Positions 53,137-56,730 of a stretch of DNA of 56,730 bases are shown here, one piece after another; the first letter of the stretch is position 1; each line of letters starts with the position of its first letter. The stretch lies in NCBI GenBank assembly GCA_020351855.1, contig CP070670.1:322259-378988 (forward strand). Direction: 5' to 3'. The stretch comes from Gemmatimonadota bacterium. Lineage in GTDB: Bacteria; Gemmatimonadota; Gemmatimonadetes; Palauibacterales; Palauibacteraceae. A program made the translations under genes and the position numbers. The notes below the pieces were generated by a model. That model worked only from the letters and a program-made list of their open reading frames with translations, was not told the DNA's origin and did no database searches.

Positions 53137-54555
53137 TCAGGCGGGTGGCTGCACGTAGGCGAGAAGCGCCGCCAATGCGAAGACCAGGGCCATGCACAGC
53201 ACCTCCCACAGGACCGAGATGCGCAGGCGTCCGGCCGCTCCCTCCTCCCCTGCCTCCAGACGCGGAAGCAGACGCACCTGGTGCCGATAACCGAAGAGCA
53301 CGAGGATGAAGAGTCCGGCGCTCTTTGCCAGGACGAGCCGGCCGTACGTCGTCGCGAACAGGGATCCGAGGCTCGGCACGGCGACCCAAGTCTGCGCCAT
53401 GCCGGTCACCACCACGACGAGCACCGCAACGAAAGCCGCCCGGGAAAACCGGCGGGTCGCTGCCCGGTACTCCGGTGTATCGCGAGCCTCCAAGACCAGG
53501 TACAGGAGGCCGCCCAGCCAGAGCTGAGTGGCCAGCAGATGCGCGGTCTTGGCCGGCACGGAAATGGCCGGATCGGTAGAGAGGGCATGGCCCGTCGCCC
53601 CGCTAACAAACACGGCGAAGAGCGCGAGCAGCGCGGCCGAGCCGACGTGACGCCCGAAGGCCAGAGCGGCAAGAATGGCGACCGCCAGGCCCAGCCTCAG
53701 CAACTCCAGTCCGCCCGCCCTCGTGCCGAGCAGGGCGGGGATCTTCTCGATGTCCAGCGTCCCGCCAGGGCTTACGCTGCGCAGCCAGAGGAGGAGATGC
53801 AGGGCAAGAAGAACCGGGACGAGGAACGCCAAGAAGTATCCGAGGGCCGCTGCCCGGCGCGCCCGGCCCGGCGCCACCCACACGATCATGAGGAGCAGCC
53901 CGCCGAGGGCGAGCAGCGCAGCAACTGCCGCGCCACGCGACAGAGCCAGCGATGGAGGCACCGCGATGCCCAGCCATTCCCCCTCGGCGGGCGGCGGCTC
54001 GAAGCGGGCGGTCGGCTTCTGGGCGTCGCCATCCTGGCTTGCCGCTACCTCTCCAGGGGCGCCGTCGAACGGTGAGTCCCGGCCCGAGTCGCGAGCCGCT
54101 ACCGGCTCGGGGACGAAAAGGTAGAAGACGATGGAACCGGAAATCGCGTGGCCGTCGACGGAGACCGTGCGCCAGGAGATGCGGTAGGCGCCGGCCGAGA
54201 GCGCCGGCACATCGGCGACGAGGCCACGGTCCGTATCGGGATCGGCGGCGACATCGAGCGCCAGGACGAGGCCGCCGGGTCCCGAAAGGCGGATCTCGCT
54301 CAGCGCTTCCTCGACGGTTCCGCTGAACACGAGCCGGATACGCTCCGGCTCCACCGAGAGTGTGTCTCCGTCGCCCGGCTCCGAGGCGAGCAACTCGATG
54401 TGCGGCCGGCCCGGCAGATCCGCCGCGTCCCATGAGTCGCGGAAGGCCAGATCGGTGCCGCTCGCGCTTCCCGGCGAGAGCGCAAGGATCAGCACGGGGG
54501 CTGCAACGCGGAGGAGTCCGGTCCCGATGTGCTCGAACATGCCCGACGATAGCAC
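53137..54555 (-). CDS. CopC-CopD fusion, copper resistance/uptake membrane protein
   Basis: 472 residues. Signal or anchor region, then a CopC-like beta domain of about 95 residues (PHIELLASEPGDGDTLSVEP; AYRISWRTVSVDGHAISGSI) whose SVDGH motif is a hallmark of CopC. A linker leads to a CopD-like membrane domain with eight or more helices (LLALHLLLWLRSVSPGGTLD; GHALSTDPAISVPAKTAHLL; LATQLWLGGLLYLVLEARD). CopC binds copper in the periplasm and CopD passes it to the cytoplasm. The two domains are separate genes in the classic system and fused here, a known variation. ATG 54555 or 54540 could be the start. Confidence 0.88.
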   Translation of the reverse strand: MLSSGMFEHIGTGLLRVAAPVLILALSPGSASGTDLAFRDSWDAADLPGRPHIELLASEPGDGDTLSVEPERIRLVFSGTVEEALSEIRLSGPGGLVLALDVAADPDTDRGLVADVPALSAGAYRISWRTVSVDGHAISGSIVFYLFVPEPVAARDSGRDSPFDGAPGEVAASQDGDAQKPTARFEPPPAEGEWLGIAVPPSLALSRGAAVAALLALGGLLLMIVWVAPGRARRAAALGYFLAFLVPVLLALHLLLWLRSVSPGGTLDIEKIPALLGTRAGGLELLRLGLAVAILAALAFGRHVGSAALLALFAVFVSGATGHALSTDPAISVPAKTAHLLATQLWLGGLLYLVLEARDTPEYRAATRRFSRAAFVAVLVVVVTGMAQTWVAVPSLGSLFATTYGRLVLAKSAGLFILVLFGYRHQVRLLPRLEAGEEGAAGRLRISVLWEVLCMALVFALAALLAYVQPPA

Positions 54556-54718
54556 GACGGGTGGAAACCGTCACCTGGGGACAGTAGGCGGAAGGCGCGG
54601 ACAGGCGAGTGGAGCCGAAGGAAGTCGGCTGCGCATGGAGTGTTGCTCGCCTCCGGCCCGCGTGCGCGGCTCCGTCGCCTCCGTATCGATCAGCCTGCCT
54701 GGCGCCCTGATCCTTGTG

Positions 54719-54991
54719 TCAGGAGCCGCCTTGATCGAGCTCCTTGCGCCCGGATGCCACTCCGGCCCCGACGCTCGCACCGAAGATCACGGCGGACGCC
54801 GTTCCCACGATCGGCAGGAGCCACGCGACCGGAGCGGCCGCGGCCGCCGCCACGCCTCCCGCGATGAAAGGCGCATAGGGCTTGCGGACGCCGTCCACGA
54901 AGCGAAGACGGGTCCGTACGAAGCCTCGCGACTTCGCGTAGCCAAAGGCTCCCGCCGCGCCCGTGGCGGCAAGCCAGATGATCTCCACCAT
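54719..54991 (-). CDS. Small membrane protein with glycine/alanine-rich helices, unknown
   Basis: 90 residues from ATG 54991 (GAGGAGGAG upstream). Two hydrophobic, small-residue-rich segments (IIWLAATGAAGAFGYAKSR; APFIAGGVAAAAAAPVAWLL; IVGTASAVIFGASVGAGVA) around a basic middle. No family was recognised. It lies 106 bp after the Nramp-related gene and 163 bp before the CopC-CopD gene, same strand. Confidence 0.7.
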   Translation of the reverse strand: MVEIIWLAATGAAGAFGYAKSRGFVRTRLRFVDGVRKPYAPFIAGGVAAAAAAPVAWLLPIVGTASAVIFGASVGAGVASGRKELDQGGS

Positions 54992-55097
54992 GTCTCCTCC
55001 TCTTCTTCGCGCTCTCAACCAGCCGTACGCGGACGGCCTGCGAGGGGTTTCGCCACCGGTCCCGGCCGCGCCTCGCCGAATCCAGAAGGGCTTCGCT

Positions 55098-56417
55098 TCA
55101 TGCCGTGAACTGGAGATACAGGAACAGGGCCGAGGCGCCGGCCATGCACACGATGCCGAGCAGAGCCCAGTAACGGAGGGCTCGTCCGGGCCGGAGCTGG
55201 GTCTCCTCGATCTGACGCGTCACGCACGCGTAGTTCAACGCATAGAGGAGCGGTGCGAGCAGGAACGAGGTCACCGCGGCGATCGTTACGAGGAGCACCG
55301 GGTCGGGAAGCCACACCGTCTCTGCGAGCGCCAGGCCGAGGCTGCCGAGCAGAAAGCCCCAGTAGAGACGTCCGCCGGACCGGGAACGGACCGAGCCCAC
55401 GGGGCTTGGAACGGAGCGCAGGCGCTGCACGGTTTCCCGGAAGGCGCGCGGAAACCCGTCCAGCACGCCATATGCCGTGGAAAACATCCCGAAGAAGGCC
55501 GCGGTCAGGAACAGCGGATAGACCCATTGGCCCAGCACATCCGTGTACAGGCGCGCGATCGTGATCGCGACGTTCGCCCCGGCGGGGATCATGCCCACCG
55601 GCCGCAGCACCTCGGCTCCGAGGGCCAGAAAGATGACCGCAAGGACAAACGAGAGCGCGTAGCCGGCCCGCATGTCCGCCAGCCCGACGCGCAGCGATCC
55701 GGCGGGGCCGGCCCGGCCGCCGCGGCGCGCGGAGGCCTCCCAAACGTCCTTCCGCTGCAGGGCCCACAGCGAGTGCCAGACGGATACGTCGATGCCCGTG
55801 GGCATCCAGCCGAGCAGGGCGCCAACGAGGAGGAGAGAGCCGGCCGGTACACGCGGGACGACGAGGCCGCTCCAGAACGCGTTGGAGGGTGGGCGCGCCA
55901 GGAACGCGAGGACGGTCATCAGCGTCAGCCCGAGCAGCAGCCACTTGCTGAGCGCGGAGAGGCCATCGAATCCTCCGGACCGGAGCAGCGCCGCGCACAG
56001 GAGCCCGAGTCCGAGGCTGAGAAGCGGGATGGGGACGGCGATCGGGAGGCCGGCGGCCACCACGGCCGCGCCGACGCCCAGAACGCCGGCCAAGACGGTG
56101 ATACCCTGGATGACGGTGCCGGCCAGGAAGATCCACAGCGCCCAGTTGCGGGGGCCGGGCACCGCTGCGTAGCCGTCCAGCAGCGAGCGCCCGGTCGCGA
56201 CGGCGAAGCGCGGTCCGAATTCGAAGGCCGGATACTTGAAGAGGTGGCTGAAGGGCATCAGCCACAGAAGGGCGTAGCCATAGGCGGCACCTGCTGTAGG
56301 GGCCAGCACCAGGTGGCTGGCTCCGATCGCCGTCGCGGCCATGGCCATCCCCGGTCCGATCCAGCGAATCCGGTCCAGCGCCAGGGCCCATGATGAGCCT
56401 CCGCTCGCACCGTTCAT
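55098..56417 (-). CDS. Nramp-related transporter lacking the DPGN motif
   Basis: 439 residues with 11 hydrophobic segments. Overall pattern matches Nramp divalent-metal transporters, for example WIGPGMAMAATAIGASHLVL at helix 1 and AGANVAITIARLYTDVLG later. The two metal-binding motifs differ: helix 1 has GASH where metal transporters have DPGN, and helix 6 has MPTGIDVSVWHSL where they have the MPHN-like sequence. Such Nramp-related proteins with an ASH motif are thought to carry other ions, or none. The real cargo cannot be told from sequence. It is divergent from the OsmC gene. Confidence 0.82.
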   Translation of the reverse strand: MNGASGGSSWALALDRIRWIGPGMAMAATAIGASHLVLAPTAGAAYGYALLWLMPFSHLFKYPAFEFGPRFAVATGRSLLDGYAAVPGPRNWALWIFLAGTVIQGITVLAGVLGVGAAVVAAGLPIAVPIPLLSLGLGLLCAALLRSGGFDGLSALSKWLLLGLTLMTVLAFLARPPSNAFWSGLVVPRVPAGSLLLVGALLGWMPTGIDVSVWHSLWALQRKDVWEASARRGGRAGPAGSLRVGLADMRAGYALSFVLAVIFLALGAEVLRPVGMIPAGANVAITIARLYTDVLGQWVYPLFLTAAFFGMFSTAYGVLDGFPRAFRETVQRLRSVPSPVGSVRSRSGGRLYWGFLLGSLGLALAETVWLPDPVLLVTIAAVTSFLLAPLLYALNYACVTRQIEETQLRPGRALRYWALLGIVCMAGASALFLYLQFTA

Positions 56418-56539
56418 GGGCGGGAAGATCGCGTCGCCGCGCCAGCATCGGTAGAGTTGGACGACGAAGGCCGAGGGCCGGGACGGGAGGGCCGGGCACA
56501 GGCGCTTCCGGTCCGCACCTTATCGAGGAAAGGGCCGCG

Positions 56540-56730
56540 ATGTCCAAGAACCAGCAGGAAGTCGAGCTCGAGTGGCAGGAGGGTTTCCGGTTCGAGTTCC
56601 GCTCAGCCGGCATGGCCGGGCTGATCGACGGCCGGAGAGCCGAGGCACCGGCGCCCACCGACATGCTCCTGGGTGCTCTCGGCGCCTGCGCCGGGATCGA
56701 CATGGTGGACATTCTCGAAAAGGGCCGCCA
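56540..56730 (+). CDS. OsmC-family protein (5' part only)
   Basis: The window ends after 63 codons. Start ATG 56540 has AGGAAAGG 6 nt upstream. The visible sequence (FRFEFRSAGMAGLIDGRRA; PTDMLLGALGACAGIDMVDI) matches the OsmC/Ohr family, including the conserved cysteine in LGALGACAGIDM, with the second cysteine expected beyond the window end. OsmC proteins reduce organic hydroperoxides or bind related ligands. Confidence is limited by the truncation. Confidence 0.85.
   Translation, partial: MSKNQQEVELEWQEGFRFEFRSAGMAGLIDGRRAEAPAPTDMLLGALGACAGIDMVDILEKGR

Noticed and set aside
54963-56393. 476-codon plus-strand frame opposite the Nramp-related gene
   Set aside because: Charged, Gln/Arg-rich composition typical of an antisense frame.

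Overview
The window is one contiguous, very GC-rich, gene-dense bacterial chromosome segment with 49 protein genes, two of them cut by the window ends. No rRNA, tRNA, CRISPR array, insertion sequence or phage gene was recognised. Secreted lipoproteins, a TonB-like transducer, RND efflux and a periplasmic-type Pcm point to a diderm. The combination of an OPT transporter, M29 aminopeptidase, DUF3179 lipoprotein, acetamidase lipoprotein and NTF2-like secreted proteins resembles Gemmatimonadota or a neighbouring phylum. That placement is inference from gene content only. Many genes start with GTG or TTG and neighbouring genes often overlap by 4 bp, which suggests extensive translational coupling.

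Layout. (1) 1-4688, minus: three adaptor-type genes: a GAF-GAF-TM-HlyD protein, a HlyD lipoprotein, and a PqqD-like/M50 protease/HlyD protein that runs off the left edge. (2) 5248-8016, plus: a proline/glycine-motif lipoprotein, a small membrane protein behind a promoter flanked by 13-bp direct repeats, a 59-aa protein and an FAD-dependent amine-oxidase-type enzyme. (3) 8013-11727: a membrane-anchored helical protein with an OPT transporter (minus), divergent from an M29 aminopeptidase. (4) 12062-12554: a lone type-IV-prepilin-like protein and a tiny membrane protein. (5) 22836 down to 12606, minus: a seven-gene array with exported Pcm, membrane spermidine-synthase-like methyltransferase, NCS2 purine permease, malic enzyme, Sfp-type phosphopantetheinyl transferase, FdrA and DUF1116. 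The last two belong to the families that form two of the three subunits of oxamate carbamoyltransferase. (6) 22976-27430: a TonB-like protein, convergent with a regulator/lipoprotein/histidine-kinase operon ending in HD-GYP output. (7) 27969-32610, plus: MarR, RND pump and adaptor in one coupled operon with a probable self-regulated promoter. (8) 32695-43410: a secreted NTF2-like protein, aldehyde dehydrogenase, acyl-thioester-reductase-like SDR, DUF2867-type SDR, a classical SDR without the catalytic tyrosine, secreted fasciclin, class II CPD photolyase, FeS-type photolyase and DUF523-DUF1722. This looks like a light or UV stress block centred on a divergent promoter at 39094-39173. (9) 43407-56730: secreted and lipid-anchored proteins, CN-hydrolase, YIP1, acetamidase, MFS and EamA exporters, a beta-propeller protein, a CopC-CopD fusion, an Nramp-related transporter without the DPGN motif, and the start of an OsmC-family gene.

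The strongest candidates for undescribed biology are the GAF/HlyD/M50 cassette at the left edge, the lipoprotein-containing HD-GYP signalling operon, the FdrA-DUF1116 operon without its usual partners, and the two promoter/operator architectures at 5812-5864 and 27817-27845. All functions were assigned by reading motifs; no database search was run.
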